64,000 bases of DNA from Oscillospiraceae bacterium (GCA_015068855.1 SVJS01000002.1:1-64000), one strand, 5' to 3'; numbered from the stretch's first letter, positions 45,441 to 54,219 are shown. Made by a program: numbers and translations. The notes: generated from the sequence alone by a model not told the origin.

Positions 45441-45467
45441 AAAAGACATGCAAAAAACATGTCTTTT
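45441..45467 (-). promoter_or_regulatory. hairpin in the antiporter 5' leader
   Basis: AAAAGACATG pairs perfectly with CATGTCTTTT around a seven-base loop. It lies in the roughly 160-base leader of the CPA2 gene. A regulatory role is possible but unproven. The rest of 45468-45676 contains the promoter below and no gene. Confidence 0.4.
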
Positions 45468-45513
45468 CAGGCAAAAACAGTTATATATTATACCAGAAAC
45501 AAAAACCTTTACC

Positions 45514-45542
45514 ATTCTAACACAAAAAAAATGCGCTGTCAA
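45514..45542 (-). promoter_or_regulatory. promoter of the CPA2 antiporter
   Basis: On the minus strand, TTGACA (45542-45537) and TAGAAT (45519-45514) are spaced 17 bp. A TATAAT further downstream has no matching -35. Confidence 0.7.
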
Positions 45543-45676
45543 CAGAATATGCAGAGAAAATTGTCTAAGAATAGGGAGGAGAGGGCGGTAGAAAGTTGGG
45601 CATAGAGGACAAAGGAAACAGCATATATATCAATTGGGATTTATGATAGTGCCTTTAGGCGGAAAGGATAACAGAT

Positions 45677-46456
45677 ATGAAGATAATACTTTTCAGCAAG
45701 CGAATGGCAGCAGCTTATGTCACGGTTCTTTTCCTGGCTGTCGGATTGCTTGTTTTCAGCGGCAGCAGTACGGTTTCGGTTTTTAATGAAGCAGGGCAGG
45801 AACGATTGTTGCCAATTTACAATGTCGACAGAGGCGAGGAAAAGCTTTGCTCGCTGACCTTTGATGCAGCCTGGGATGATGCAGATACTGACCAGTTGAT
45901 TGAAATTTTAGACCGCTATCAGGTTAAGGCGACTTTTTTCATGGTGGGCGATTGGGTCTCAAAGTATCCGGAGTCTGTTAAGAAATTTGCTGACCACGGT
46001 CATGAAATCATGAATCATTCTGATACGCATCCGCATATTGACCAGCTTTCGCAAGACAAGGTCAGACGGGAGATTGTGGATTGTTCGGATAAAATTGAGG
46101 CACTTGTAGGCAAGCGCCCCACCCTGTTTCGCGGACCTTACGGAGAATATAACAACACGGTCATCCGCGAGGCGGAAGCGACCGGTCATAAGACGCTGCA
46201 ATGGGATGTGGACAGCTTAGACTGGAAGGAACTTTCGGCGAACGAGATGAAAGAGAGAGTGTTAAAGCGGGTTAAACCGGGCTCGGTGATGCTCTTTCAT
46301 AACGGGGCAAAGCACACCCCTGAGGCGCTGCCTGAAATTATTGAAGCCTTGCAGGCAGACGGCTACAAACTCGTGCCGGCCACAGAACTTTTGCTTCCCG
46401 AACCCACTGTGATTAACAGTCAGGGCATGCAGATGAAGCAGGAGTCAAACGGATGA
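45677..46456 (+). CDS. polysaccharide deacetylase, PdaB-like
   Basis: A 259-aa NodB-fold enzyme anchored by an N-terminal membrane helix (about 9-31). Motif 1 is TFDAAWDD, motif 2 HSDTHPH, motif 3 RGPYGEYN, and the late His is in LFHNGAKHTP. The TFDAAW form, in place of TFDDG, is typical of PdaB, which is needed for spore cortex integrity. It would act on peptidoglycan outside the membrane. RBS GGAAAGGA precedes ATG 45677. The M23 peptidase follows after 46 bases, a plausible two-gene wall operon. Confidence 0.85.
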   Translation: MKIILFSKRMAAAYVTVLFLAVGLLVFSGSSTVSVFNEAGQERLLPIYNVDRGEEKLCSLTFDAAWDDADTDQLIEILDRYQVKATFFMVGDWVSKYPESVKKFADHGHEIMNHSDTHPHIDQLSQDKVRREIVDCSDKIEALVGKRPTLFRGPYGEYNNTVIREAEATGHKTLQWDVDSLDWKELSANEMKERVLKRVKPGSVMLFHNGAKHTPEALPEIIEALQADGYKLVPATELLLPEPTVINSQGMQMKQESNG

Positions 46457-46502
46457 TGGCTTTGCGGGCCATTGGAACCAAACGTAGCGGAGGTGTTTTC
46501 TT

Positions 46503-47546
46503 TTGACGATTCATGTTGTGAGAAAAAGGACGCTCCTGCTTTCACTGCTCCTGATTGTCTTGTTTCTCGGCGGTGTTTTAATGCCTGCCGCCCGCTACAC
46601 GTTGGCGGAAAAGGCGCCGGAGGAGAAAAAGTTTATTAAGTGGGTGGATTTTAACGTGCCCTATGAGGCTCTGGCGGCAACCTTGGAGATAGACATACAG
46701 TCCCACACAACGGAGGGGGCCACCCCGGTCAGCTGGGTTGATTTGCTGGCATACCTGGGTGCACAATATGGCGGGGAGTTTTCCCGCTTTAAGAAAAGCG
46801 ACCTTACCAAACTGACGGAGCGACTCAAACAGGAGCAGACAGAGGTTGATGCTCTGGGAGCAAACCTTAAAACCTATGCTTATTTTAAGGAAGCCTATGG
46901 TGCTGTTTTGGACGGGTTTGTAGGGACACACAGCATAGAGGTGCCGGATGAGACGGCCCCCGGAGGGAAAAAGCTTGTGGAACGCTACGGGTTAAAGGCG
47001 TTTTCGCCCATTGCCAGGGGATACAGTTACAGCCATTATGATGATTTTGGTGCCTCACGCTCCTATGGCTACAAGCGAAAGCACTTAGGTCACGACATGA
47101 TGGGCGGGGTGGGAACGCCCATTATCGCCATTGAGTCCGGCATTGTGGAATGCGTCGGCTGGAATCAATATGGGGGTTGGCGCATCGGCATTCGCAGCTT
47201 TGACAGAAAACGCTACTATTACTATGCACACTTGCGAAAGGACCACCCGTATAACGACATGTATGAAGGGAAAATTGTGACGGCGGGGGATGTGATCGGC
47301 TATCTGGGCATGACAGGATACAGCGCAAAGGAAAATGTGAATAACATCAACACACCCCATCTCCATTACGGTCTGCAACTCATTTTTGATGAGGAAACCC
47401 AGAAAGACGGCACAAATCAAATCTGGATTAACCTCTATGGCATCACAAAATTGTTGGAGAAAAACCGTTCTGCCGTGTATCGGGATGAGGAGAGCAAGGA
47501 ATACGAGCGGCGTTATGCCATGTTTGAGGCATCGACCATGGAATAG
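46503..47546 (+). CDS. M23 family metallopeptidase
   Basis: A 347-aa exported murein-peptidase-like protein. A signal anchor spans about 9-29. A helical region with a coiled-coil-like segment (LTKLTERLKQEQTEVDALG) precedes the LytM/M23 domain (about 195-305). The zinc ligands are in HLGHDMMGG and PHLHYGLQ, so the site looks complete and the enzyme active. TTG 46503 is supported by GGAGGTG 8 bases upstream. It probably acts on cell-wall peptides with the preceding deacetylase. Confidence 0.88.
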   Translation: MTIHVVRKRTLLLSLLLIVLFLGGVLMPAARYTLAEKAPEEKKFIKWVDFNVPYEALAATLEIDIQSHTTEGATPVSWVDLLAYLGAQYGGEFSRFKKSDLTKLTERLKQEQTEVDALGANLKTYAYFKEAYGAVLDGFVGTHSIEVPDETAPGGKKLVERYGLKAFSPIARGYSYSHYDDFGASRSYGYKRKHLGHDMMGGVGTPIIAIESGIVECVGWNQYGGWRIGIRSFDRKRYYYYAHLRKDHPYNDMYEGKIVTAGDVIGYLGMTGYSAKENVNNINTPHLHYGLQLIFDEETQKDGTNQIWINLYGITKLLEKNRSAVYRDEESKEYERRYAMFEASTME

Positions 47547-47587
47547 GGCAGAGTGGAAATAAAATTTGGAAAAAAATAAAAAAGATA

Positions 47588-47616
47588 TTGACAAAGGCTT
47601 TGGGGTATGGTATACT
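47588..47616 (+). promoter_or_regulatory. promoter of infC-rpmI-rplT
   Basis: TTGACA (47588-47593) and TATACT (47611-47616) are spaced 17 bp, giving a leader of about 165 bases before infC. Confidence 0.85.
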
Positions 47617-47703
47617 ACGTAAGTACGAGTAAGCGGAAACAAATGTTTTCCACCATCAGGCTCAGCCTCCATGGTCAATATGCTTCTTTATGAAAGTGTA
47701 TTT

Positions 47704-47733
47704 GCGGATGGGCTATGCCTGTCCGCTTTTTTT
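47704..47733 (+). terminator. leader attenuator of the infC operon
   Basis: GCGGATGGGC pairs with GCCTGTCCGC (two G-U pairs) around a triloop and is followed by seven T. It lies between the promoter and infC, so it must be overcome for expression. In B. subtilis, L20 represses this operon through its leader; an L20-type mechanism here is inferred. Confidence 0.8.
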
Positions 47734-47788
47734 GTTCCGCATGGCTCGACGGTTTAGAAAAATCCCTGAAAAATGTGATGGAGGTGCT

Positions 47789-48310
47789 TTGGCTATTAGT
47801 AAGCAGGAATTGAGGATTAATGAGGAAATCAGAGTCGCTCAGGTTCGTGTTGTTGGTCCGGACGGAGAGCAGTTGGGTATCATGTCCAGCGCAGATGCGT
47901 TAGAACAGGCCTATCAGAAAAATTACGATTTGGTTTTGATTGCACCGAAGGCTGAACCGCCGGTTTGCAAAATTATGGACTATGGTAAGTATAAGTTCGA
48001 ATTGGCAAAGCGGGATAAGGAAGCGCGGAAAAATCAGAAGGTTACCAACATCAAGGAATTGCGTCTTTCCGCTTCCATTGATGAGCATGACTTTGAGACT
48101 AAGCTTAATCACGCCAAAAAGTTTTTGCAGGACGGGGATAAGGTTAAGGTTTCTATCCGTTTCCGTGGTAGAGAAATTCATCATTCAGCGCTGGGCGCTA
48201 AGAATTTAGAACGGTTTCGCGATGCACTGTCTGAGTACGGCACGGCTGATAAGCCGCCGAAGCTGGAAGGCCGCAGCATGATGATGATGATTTCCCCCAC
48301 AACGAAATAG
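47789..48310 (+). CDS. infC: translation initiation factor IF-3
   Basis: A 173-aa factor that keeps 30S subunits free and checks start codons. N-domain RINEEIRVAQVRVVGPDGEQ and C-domain IRFRGREIHHSALG match the family. The start is taken as TTG 47789 (GGAGGTG just upstream); infC often has a non-ATG start tied to autoregulation. The track start at 47690 runs through the attenuator and is rejected. Confidence 0.95.
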   Translation: MAISKQELRINEEIRVAQVRVVGPDGEQLGIMSSADALEQAYQKNYDLVLIAPKAEPPVCKIMDYGKYKFELAKRDKEARKNQKVTNIKELRLSASIDEHDFETKLNHAKKFLQDGDKVKVSIRFRGREIHHSALGAKNLERFRDALSEYGTADKPPKLEGRSMMMMISPTTK

Positions 48311-48366
48311 GGTTGAGATATTTTTAAGTTAGTATAATATTTATTGAGTGGAAGGAGTACCAAACT

Positions 48367-48564
48367 ATGCCTAAGATTAAAACACACAGGGCGTCAGCAA
48401 AACGCTTCAAGGTAACCAAGAACGGTAAAATCAAGATGAAACACGCTTTCAAGAGTCACATTCTGACCAAGAAGTCGACCAAGAGAAAACGTCTTCTGAG
48501 AAAGGGTGCCTACGCTTGCGATGCAAACGCTAAGGTAATCAAGAAGCTGATCCCGTACAAATAA
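48367..48564 (+). CDS. rpmI: 50S ribosomal protein L35
   Basis: A 65-aa, highly basic protein. [17 protein letters not shown] and [17 protein letters not shown] are diagnostic. Second gene of the infC operon, after GGAAGGAG. Confidence 0.97.
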   Translation: MPKIKTHRASAKRFKVTKNGKIKMKHAFKSHILTKKSTKRKRLLRKGAYACDANAKVIKKLIPYK

Positions 48565-48599
48565 TCACGAATTGAGAAAATTGCAGGAGGTAAGAAAAG

Positions 48600-48953
48600 A
48601 TGGCAAGAGTTAAAGGCGCGCTCAATACGCGTAAAAGACATAAACGAATTTTGAAACTGGCTAAGGGTTACAGAGGCGGGAAAAGCAAACTGTTCAGAAC
48701 AGCAAAACAGGCTGTTATGAAGTCTCTGTCCTATGCTTATGTAGGCAGAAAGCAGAAGAAACGTGATTTCCGTCGTCTGTGGATTGCCAGAATCAGCGCA
48801 CAGGCTAAGGCGTGCGGCATGAACTATTCTACTTTTATGAATGGTTTGAAAAAGGCAGGCATCACCATGAACAGAAAGATGCTGGCTGAAATTGCCGTTA
48901 GTGACAAGGAAGGCTTTGCAACATTAGTTGAAAAGGCAAAGGCAAGCCTGTAA
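48600..48953 (+). CDS. rplT: 50S ribosomal protein L20
   Basis: A 117-aa early-assembly protein that is also the known translational or attenuation repressor of this operon. [19 protein letters not shown] and [14 protein letters not shown] fit the family. RBS AGGAGGTAAG. Confidence 0.98.
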   Translation: MARVKGALNTRKRHKRILKLAKGYRGGKSKLFRTAKQAVMKSLSYAYVGRKQKKRDFRRLWIARISAQAKACGMNYSTFMNGLKKAGITMNRKMLAEIAVSDKEGFATLVEKAKASL

Positions 48954-48970
48954 GTCAATACGTATTTTAT

Positions 48971-49005
48971 AAAAACTGACTCCCCGAGACGAGGAGTCAG
49001 TTTTT
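48971..49005 (+). terminator. terminator of the infC operon
   Basis: AAAAACTGACTCC pairs perfectly with GGAGTCAGTTTTT around a nine-base loop. Confidence 0.92.
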
Positions 49006-49023
49006 GTTTCTTATTGGAAAAAT

Positions 49024-49054
49024 AAACCCTCCTATGCAGGCATAGGAGGGTTTT
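49024..49054 (-). terminator. terminator after queA
   Basis: AAACCCTCCTATG pairs with CATAGGAGGGTTT around CAGG. It lies just past the queA stop on the minus strand and backs onto the infC terminator. Confidence 0.85.
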
Positions 49055-49068
49055 GTCTTTCTTATATT

Positions 49069-50094
49069 TTATTGGATAAACATCGCATCGCCGAAGCTGA
49101 AAAAACGATAACGTTCTTTCACAGCTTCCTCATACGCGGCAAGGATGTGCTCCCGGCCGGCTAAGGCGCTGACCAACATCACCAAAGTGGATTTGGGTAA
49201 ATGGAAATTGGTGATTAAGGCATCCGTCATTTTGAAACGATATCCGGGATAGATGAAAATCTTGGTCTCGCCGCTGCCGGCATGCATCACACCGTTTTCG
49301 TCGGCTAAGGTCTCCACCACACGGGTTGCAGTTGTACCAACACAGATAATGCGCCCGCCGTTTTTTCGGGTTTCATTGAGACGGGCCGCCGTTTCTTCAT
49401 CCACCATGTAAAACTCGCTGTGCATATCATGGTTTTCCACATTGTCCACCTTCACGGGACGGAAGGTGCCCAGACCGACATGCAGAGTTACATAAGCGAT
49501 ATGTATGCCTTTGGCTTCCAGAGCGGCAAGGAGAGCCTGATTAAAGTGCAATCCTGCGGTGGGAGCAGCGGCAGAGCCATCTATCTTGGCATACACCGTC
49601 TGGTAACGGTTGGGGTCGTGGAGTTTTTCCTTAATGTAAGGCGGCAGGGGCATTTCGCCCAAAGCATCTAAAATCTCGTTAAAAATGCCGTTATAATGGA
49701 AACGGACAAGGCGGTTGCCGTCTTCTTTTACCTGCACAATCTCGGCAATCAGCTGATTGTCGCCAAACACAATGCGGTCGCCTACGCGGCATTTCTTGCC
49801 GGGGCGCACTAAGGTTTCCCACGTATCGTTTTCCAGTTGTTTGAGCAGTAAAAGCTCAACAGCGCCGCCGGTGTGTTCCCGATGCCCCAAAAGGCGGGCG
49901 GGGATGACACGGGTGTTGTTCAGCACCAGGCAATCGCCCGGGAGAAGATACTCGCTGATATCGGCAAAGTGACGGTGGGAAATGGAACCGTCTTCCTTAC
50001 CCAGCACCAGGAGGCGGGACGCCGTACGATCAGCCAAAGGGGTTTGTGCAATCAGTTCCTCCGGCAGGTCATAATTAAAATCATTTACGTTCAT
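49069..50094 (-). CDS. queA: S-adenosylmethionine:tRNA ribosyltransferase-isomerase QueA
   Basis: A 341-aa enzyme that transfers the ribosyl part of SAM to preQ1 in tRNA, forming epoxyqueuosine in the queuosine pathway. [36 protein letters not shown] and [10 protein letters not shown] are family signatures. Last gene of the probable dnaD-dnaI-prs-queA unit, 35 bases after prs. The tgt gene that often follows queA is not here. Confidence 0.95.
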   Translation of the reverse strand: MNVNDFNYDLPEELIAQTPLADRTASRLLVLGKEDGSISHRHFADISEYLLPGDCLVLNNTRVIPARLLGHREHTGGAVELLLLKQLENDTWETLVRPGKKCRVGDRIVFGDNQLIAEIVQVKEDGNRLVRFHYNGIFNEILDALGEMPLPPYIKEKLHDPNRYQTVYAKIDGSAAAPTAGLHFNQALLAALEAKGIHIAYVTLHVGLGTFRPVKVDNVENHDMHSEFYMVDEETAARLNETRKNGGRIICVGTTATRVVETLADENGVMHAGSGETKIFIYPGYRFKMTDALITNFHLPKSTLVMLVSALAGREHILAAYEEAVKERYRFFSFGDAMFIQ

Positions 50095-50129
50095 GGTTTA
50101 GTCTCTCTTTGGTCAGAATAAATCGGGCA

Positions 50130-51086
50130 TTAGCGGAACAGTTCGCTCATGGAAATGTCGCCGTAAATTCTCTTAATGGCTTCTGCAAAAACAGGCGCAA
50201 CAGAGAGAACCTTGATGGTATCAATTTTCTTTTCAGCAGGCAGGGGAATGGTGTCTAAAACTAAAAGCTCGGAAATGGGACTGTTGTTGATGCGCTGGAT
50301 GGCCGGTCCGGACAGAACGGCATGGGTGCAGCAGGCATATACTTCTTTGGCTCCGCGCTCTTTCAGGGCAGCAGCGCCGTTTGTGATGGTGCCGGCTGTG
50401 TCAATCATGTCGTCAATTAAGATGACCTTTTTATCCTTAATGTCGCCGATGATGTTCATAACCTCGGACACATTGGGCTTGGGACGGCGCTTGTCAATGA
50501 TGGCAATGGGCACGTTCAAGCGGGATGCAAAGGTTCTGGCACGGGTTACGCTGCCTAAGTCCGGAGAAACAACAACGAAGTTATCCAGTTCGTCACGGAA
50601 TTTTTCAAGATAGTAGGAAGCTAAGATAGGACCGCCTAAAAGATGGTCCACAGGAATGTTGAAGAAGCCCTGAATCTGGGCTGCGTGCAGGTCCATGGTC
50701 AGCACACGGTCAGCGCCGGCTGTTGTAATCAAATCAGCAACAAGCTTGGCTGAAATGGGATCACGTGCCTTGGCTTTGCGGTCCTGACGGGCATAACCGA
50801 AATACGGAATAACCGCGGTAATACGACCGGCGGAAGCGCGCTTTAACGCATCAATCATAATTAATAATTCCATCAGGTGGTCATTAACCGGATTGCAGGT
50901 GGACTGCACAACGAACACATCAGAACCACGAACGGTTTCATAGATGTTAACGCCGATTTCGCCATCGCTGAACATGTTCACTTCCGTGTCACAAACGCCC
51001 AGTCCCAGGCATTGTGCAACCTTCTGTGCCAAATCAGGATTTGCATTACAAGTAAAAATTTTCACGTCTTTGCCATGTGTAATCAT
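50130..51086 (-). CDS. prs: ribose-phosphate pyrophosphokinase
   Basis: A 318-aa class I PRPP synthase (ribose 5-phosphate + ATP to PRPP + AMP). Visible motifs are [11 protein letters not shown] (ATP flexible region), [13 protein letters not shown] and the PRPP loop [16 protein letters not shown] 51086 ([11 protein letters not shown]) fits family length and AAAGGGG spacing; ATG 51095 is the alternative. Confidence 0.95.
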   Translation of the reverse strand: MITHGKDVKIFTCNANPDLAQKVAQCLGLGVCDTEVNMFSDGEIGVNIYETVRGSDVFVVQSTCNPVNDHLMELLIMIDALKRASAGRITAVIPYFGYARQDRKAKARDPISAKLVADLITTAGADRVLTMDLHAAQIQGFFNIPVDHLLGGPILASYYLEKFRDELDNFVVVSPDLGSVTRARTFASRLNVPIAIIDKRRPKPNVSEVMNIIGDIKDKKVILIDDMIDTAGTITNGAAALKERGAKEVYACCTHAVLSGPAIQRINNSPISELLVLDTIPLPAEKKIDTIKVLSVAPVFAEAIKRIYGDISMSELFR

Positions 51087-51134
51087 GGTCAACATTCCCC
51101 TTTCCCTTTTCATAAAGTATATGCACTTGTTATT

Positions 51135-52139
51135 TTAATTAAATGGATTTACGGATGTTTTCAGGCGCAGGTCCTCGCCAATGAACTGCAAGGATTGGTA
51201 GCTGCCCATGATGCGGCTGATGACACGCTCAGAATAACGGTCAGCCAGCGCTTTCATATCTAAATTCGTATTGATAATGGTCTTTTTATTGGTAATCAGG
51301 CGGGAGTTTAAGATGTCAAACAGCGCTGCATTGGTGTAGGCAGTTGAGAACTCGGCCCCTAAATCATCCAAGATTAAAAGGTCACATTCATACAGGCGCT
51401 GTGCCTGCGCTTTCAAGGCGGCCATATCGTCACCACGCTTGAATTTATAGTCCTCTAAGAGGGATACAATCTGGTAGGTTGTTTCGTAAATAACAGAGTA
51501 TCCTTTTTTGATTAACTCTTTTGCAATGCAGGTGGAGAGGAAGGTTTTACCCAGTCCTGATTCGCCCCAGAACAAAAGGTTTTTATCGGTTTTATCAAAC
51601 TCGGCAATAAAGTCCATGCAAACGCCGACGATGTTGCGGATGGCCGTATAGGGAGAGACGCCATAGCGGGGGTCTGCCTCCTGAGAATACAGGGAGAAAT
51701 CAAAGGTCTTAAAGCTTTGGTTCCGAAGCTGTTGCGACAGGTTGGACTTTTCAAACGCTTTCATAATCAAACGACGGCGGTAGCATTCGCAGGGCTTGGT
51801 GCCACGGGTGCCGGTATCCTGACAATCCTCGCACATATAGCGCATGGAAAGCTCATCGCTGGCAAAGCCGTTTCGCATAAGAAGCTCTTTGCGGCGGGCC
51901 AGCAGCGCTGTTTGTTTATCTCTGAGCGCAGCAAGCTTCTGAGGTGTATCTGCGGCACTTGAAACGGCCAGAGAGACAATGGAAAGGCCGGCTGACTGAA
52001 TTTCACGGTCAATGGCCTCGATATCGGGAACCGCCAGATAGACAGCCTCACGACGGGCCTCTAAATCTTCCTGGTTGTGCCGACGAATGTCTTCATATTC
52101 TTGTTCAACGGTAGCATAAAGGGAACGCTCATAGGCCAT
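51135..52139 (-). CDS. dnaI: DnaI/DnaC-type helicase loader ATPase
   Basis: A 334-aa AAA+ protein. Walker A is LLFWGESGLGKTFLST and Walker B is LLILDDLGAEF. A cysteine cluster before the ATPase (CEDCQDTGTRGTKPCEC) is a probable zinc site. The N-terminal 90 residues are a coiled-coil-prone segment for helicase contact. It should load the DnaB/DnaC helicase with DnaD, encoded just upstream. ATG 52139 is favoured by AAGGAG 8 bases before it. Confidence 0.9.
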   Translation of the reverse strand: MAYERSLYATVEQEYEDIRRHNQEDLEARREAVYLAVPDIEAIDREIQSAGLSIVSLAVSSAADTPQKLAALRDKQTALLARRKELLMRNGFASDELSMRYMCEDCQDTGTRGTKPCECYRRRLIMKAFEKSNLSQQLRNQSFKTFDFSLYSQEADPRYGVSPYTAIRNIVGVCMDFIAEFDKTDKNLLFWGESGLGKTFLSTCIAKELIKKGYSVIYETTYQIVSLLEDYKFKRGDDMAALKAQAQRLYECDLLILDDLGAEFSTAYTNAALFDILNSRLITNKKTIINTNLDMKALADRYSERVISRIMGSYQSLQFIGEDLRLKTSVNPFN

Positions 52140-52144
52140 GGCTA

Positions 52145-53137
52145 TCACTCCTTTTTGGCGGGACGATTTACATGTTCAAACGCCAGACGTTGGAGAGCAT
52201 CAAAATCATAGCGGGATTTTTTAGACTCCTTGCCTTTGGCTTTGGTATCTCTTTTTATGTCCTCCTGCTTGCGGATGTTATCTGCTGCCCAGGATTCCAT
52301 AATTTTATTCATATAGGCAAAAGACAGGCGGCCTGTCTGGTCCACTGTTAATTCAAAGGCCTTTCTGACCATGTCAAGAGACATGGAAAGCTCATTTTGC
52401 CATTTATTTATATAGGTCAGCTCGCGGGTGGACAGGTGGCGCTCATGAATGCCTAAAATGGTGCGGACCTGACCGGCATAGCTTAAAAAGGCTTCGCGCT
52501 TTTCGATATAGGCCTTGGCTTTTTGCACAGTGTCAATGCCTGCTGAGGTCCATTTGCCGACCTCTTTTTCCATGTACTTCATGGAGCGTTTGCCTTTTCC
52601 CACGTAGTATTCAATTAAAACCAGAATAACCTCAATGGGCATGGCATAATAATCATGAAAGGAATATAAAAGCTCGGTATCGGCGCTGCTCAGGGTTTTG
52701 CCTAACATGCGACCGACCATTTTATACATCTGGCTCATGCGCGGGTTTTCGTGCAAGTGTCGACTGATTTCAGAGGACTTATAAGTAGGGCGAAAAGGCA
52801 GCGCATGCTTCGGGCTTTCCGGATTTTTAAAACAAAATTCGATATCAAAGTCACCATCGTCAACACTCGTGAAACGGTGGATTTTAAGCAGACCTTTTGA
52901 ACTAAAAAACATAAAGGCGTTAACAACGTCAATTAAGCTGACGTGCAAAGAGGCGGCAATATGTTCGTTGGACAGGTTAAGGTTGCCCGCTTGATACTGC
53001 CTGAGGGCATACAAATAAACAGCCAGATAGCTTGCGGGGCAGGAGGCTTCCACAAGCAAATCTGCCACACGCTCCGGGACACGGAAACTACCTATTTCGG
53101 GGCAGGGAGATGAAGCTGCAATAATCATAGCGGACAC
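52145..53137 (-). CDS. dnaD: DnaD domain replication protein
   Basis: A 330-aa primosome-type protein. The N-terminal region (about 10-120) looks like a winged helix with helix-turn-helix features. Two DnaD_2-like segments follow; the second has the family pattern FAYMNKIMESWAADNI near residue 280. In Firmicutes, DnaD remodels origin DNA and recruits helicase loading. Five bases separate it from dnaI, so the two are translationally coupled. GTG 53137 follows AGGAAAG. A hairpin-rich leader precedes it. Confidence 0.88.
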   Translation of the reverse strand: MSAMIIAASSPCPEIGSFRVPERVADLLVEASCPASYLAVYLYALRQYQAGNLNLSNEHIAASLHVSLIDVVNAFMFFSSKGLLKIHRFTSVDDGDFDIEFCFKNPESPKHALPFRPTYKSSEISRHLHENPRMSQMYKMVGRMLGKTLSSADTELLYSFHDYYAMPIEVILVLIEYYVGKGKRSMKYMEKEVGKWTSAGIDTVQKAKAYIEKREAFLSYAGQVRTILGIHERHLSTRELTYINKWQNELSMSLDMVRKAFELTVDQTGRLSFAYMNKIMESWAADNIRKQEDIKRDTKAKGKESKKSRYDFDALQRLAFEHVNRPAKKE

Positions 53138-53162
53138 CGTTACTTTCCTATGTATGGTAAGA

Positions 53163-53320
53163 ATTCGAGCACGATTTGTAAGTCAATTTTACCAGGAGTA
53201 AAAATGCTTGCTTGCAAGGGCGTTTTAGAGGGCGCCGTCAATTGACACAGTGCTCGAAAGAGCACAAAAGAGCGATAGCTCGCGAGAATTTTAAGCAATA
53301 AAATTCTCTATGTGTCAATT
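53163..53320 (-). promoter_or_regulatory. hairpin-rich leader upstream of dnaD
   Basis: Three perfect hairpins lie in tandem: GAGAATTTTA/TAAAATTCTC (53284-53308), GAGC/GCTC (53270-53281) and GTGCTC/GAGCAC (53250-53265). They are framed by the 10-bp inverted repeat AATTGACACA (53240-53249) and TGTGTCAATT (53311-53320). A further TCGAGCAC at 53165-53172 can pair with GTGCTCGA at 53250-53257 and would compete with the third hairpin, 16 bases from the dnaD RBS. No coding sequence is apparent. Because the outer arm overlaps the predicted start of transcription, part may act at DNA level. Confidence 0.5.
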
Positions 53321-53346
53321 ATACCATATCAAGAGCTAAAATGCAA
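53318..53346 (-). promoter_or_regulatory. promoter of the dnaD-dnaI-prs-queA unit
   Basis: On the minus strand, TTGCAT (53346-53341) and TATAAT (53323-53318) are spaced 17 bp. Confidence 0.7.
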
Positions 53347-53367
53347 ATGAGAAAATCGAATTTTGAC

Positions 53368-53408
53368 AAAAAAAATACCACGTCAGCGACTAGGCAGTAA
53401 CGTGGTAC
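53368..53408 (-). terminator. terminator after rpsO
   Basis: On the minus strand, TACCACGT and ACGTGGTA form a stem around a 16-base loop, followed by eight T. It lies about 38 bases past the rpsO stop. Confidence 0.85.
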
Positions 53409-53445
53409 CCTTTTAATTCCGCCGGGGCGGAATCAGAAACATAAA

Positions 53446-53715
53446 TTACTTTCTCAGACCGAGCTTTTCAACGATTGCACGGTATCTTTCAATATCGATT
53501 TTGGTCAGGTAATTCAAAAGACCTCTGCGCTGACCAACCATTTTCAAAAGGCCGCGTCTGGAATGATGGTCTTTCTTGTAAACCTTTAAGTGCTCGTTTA
53601 AGTGATTGATGCGCTCTGTTAAAATAGCGATCTGCACTTCCGGAGAACCTGTATCGGTTTCGTGGAGTTTGTACTTTGCGATGATTTCTTGCTTAACTTC
53701 GGGTCTCATTTTCAT
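53446..53715 (-). CDS. rpsO: 30S ribosomal protein S15
   Basis: An 89-aa primary 16S rRNA-binding protein. [20 protein letters not shown] and [21 protein letters not shown] are diagnostic. ATG 53715 (MKMRPEVK) or ATG 53709 is preferred to the track start at 53733, since AGAGAGG lies just before them. The leader between the promoter and start is about 85 bases, GC-rich, and could host S15 autoregulation. Confidence 0.95.
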   Translation of the reverse strand: MKMRPEVKQEIIAKYKLHETDTGSPEVQIAILTERINHLNEHLKVYKKDHHSRRGLLKMVGQRRGLLNYLTKIDIERYRAIVEKLGLRK

Positions 53716-53806
53716 TTTCCTCTCTTTACTCATTTAATTTCTCCGAACCCCGAGACAAGGGTCAAATGCGAGGGTCACCCATAGCCCGGCGATTGGAATA
53801 CGCTGT

Positions 53807-53835
53807 ATTATAGCACAAAAAAACCCGTTTGTAAA
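53807..53835 (-). promoter_or_regulatory. rpsO promoter
   Basis: On the minus strand, TTTACA (53835-53830) and TATAAT (53812-53807) are spaced 17 bp. The -35 sits in the loop of the upstream veg terminator. Confidence 0.75.
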
Positions 53836-53847
53836 GGGTTTTTTTAA
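53817..53847 (-). terminator. veg terminator
   Basis: On the minus strand, AAAAAAACCC and GGGTTTTTTT form a stem with a nine-base loop and U tail, about 100 bases after the veg stop. The stretch 53848-53949 holds nothing else recognisable. Confidence 0.8.
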
Positions 53848-53949
53848 GAAAAACAAAACTTTTTTCGCGCATTTTACTGATTTTTCAACAGTTTTTACCC
53901 GTTTGCCTGTTTTTATACGGCGCGGGGGAGAAAAGGTCGCCGCCAAAGT

Positions 53950-54219
53950 TTACTGAATGACCTGTTTGGTATCTAACACTGTGATTTCAATGGATTTGGT
54001 CAAAAGGTCGGCATAGCTGAAGGAAACAGTGCGCTCTGTGGTTGCAAATTCAGAAATGCTGTTGAGCACAACAATAAAAATAGAAGGGTAGGTTTCTTTG
54101 ATAATACCGTGACGCATAATAACGCGCTTTCTACCTTTTTTTGCGGAAAGACGAATTTGTTTTCCAATGTTTTGCGTAAGCAAATCCTTAACACGCTGAA
54201 TGTCGGATTTTTCAATCAC
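53950..54219 (-). CDS. veg: Veg family protein
   Basis: An 89-aa small protein of the Veg/DUF1021 family, linked to biofilm formation and spore outgrowth in B. subtilis. NIGKQIRLSAKKGRKRV, ETYPSIFIV and VSFSYADLLTKSIEITV align well with B. subtilis Veg. GTG 54219 follows AGGAGG at good spacing; the track start at 54279 would add 20 residues ahead of the RBS. Molecular role unsettled. Confidence 0.88.
   Translation of the reverse strand: MIEKSDIQRVKDLLTQNIGKQIRLSAKKGRKRVIMRHGIIKETYPSIFIVVLNSISEFATTERTVSFSYADLLTKSIEITVLDTKQVIQ

Noticed and set aside
53734-53946. 70-aa ORF between rpsO and veg
   Set aside because: It covers the veg terminator and rpsO promoter and has no RBS or similarity to known proteins.
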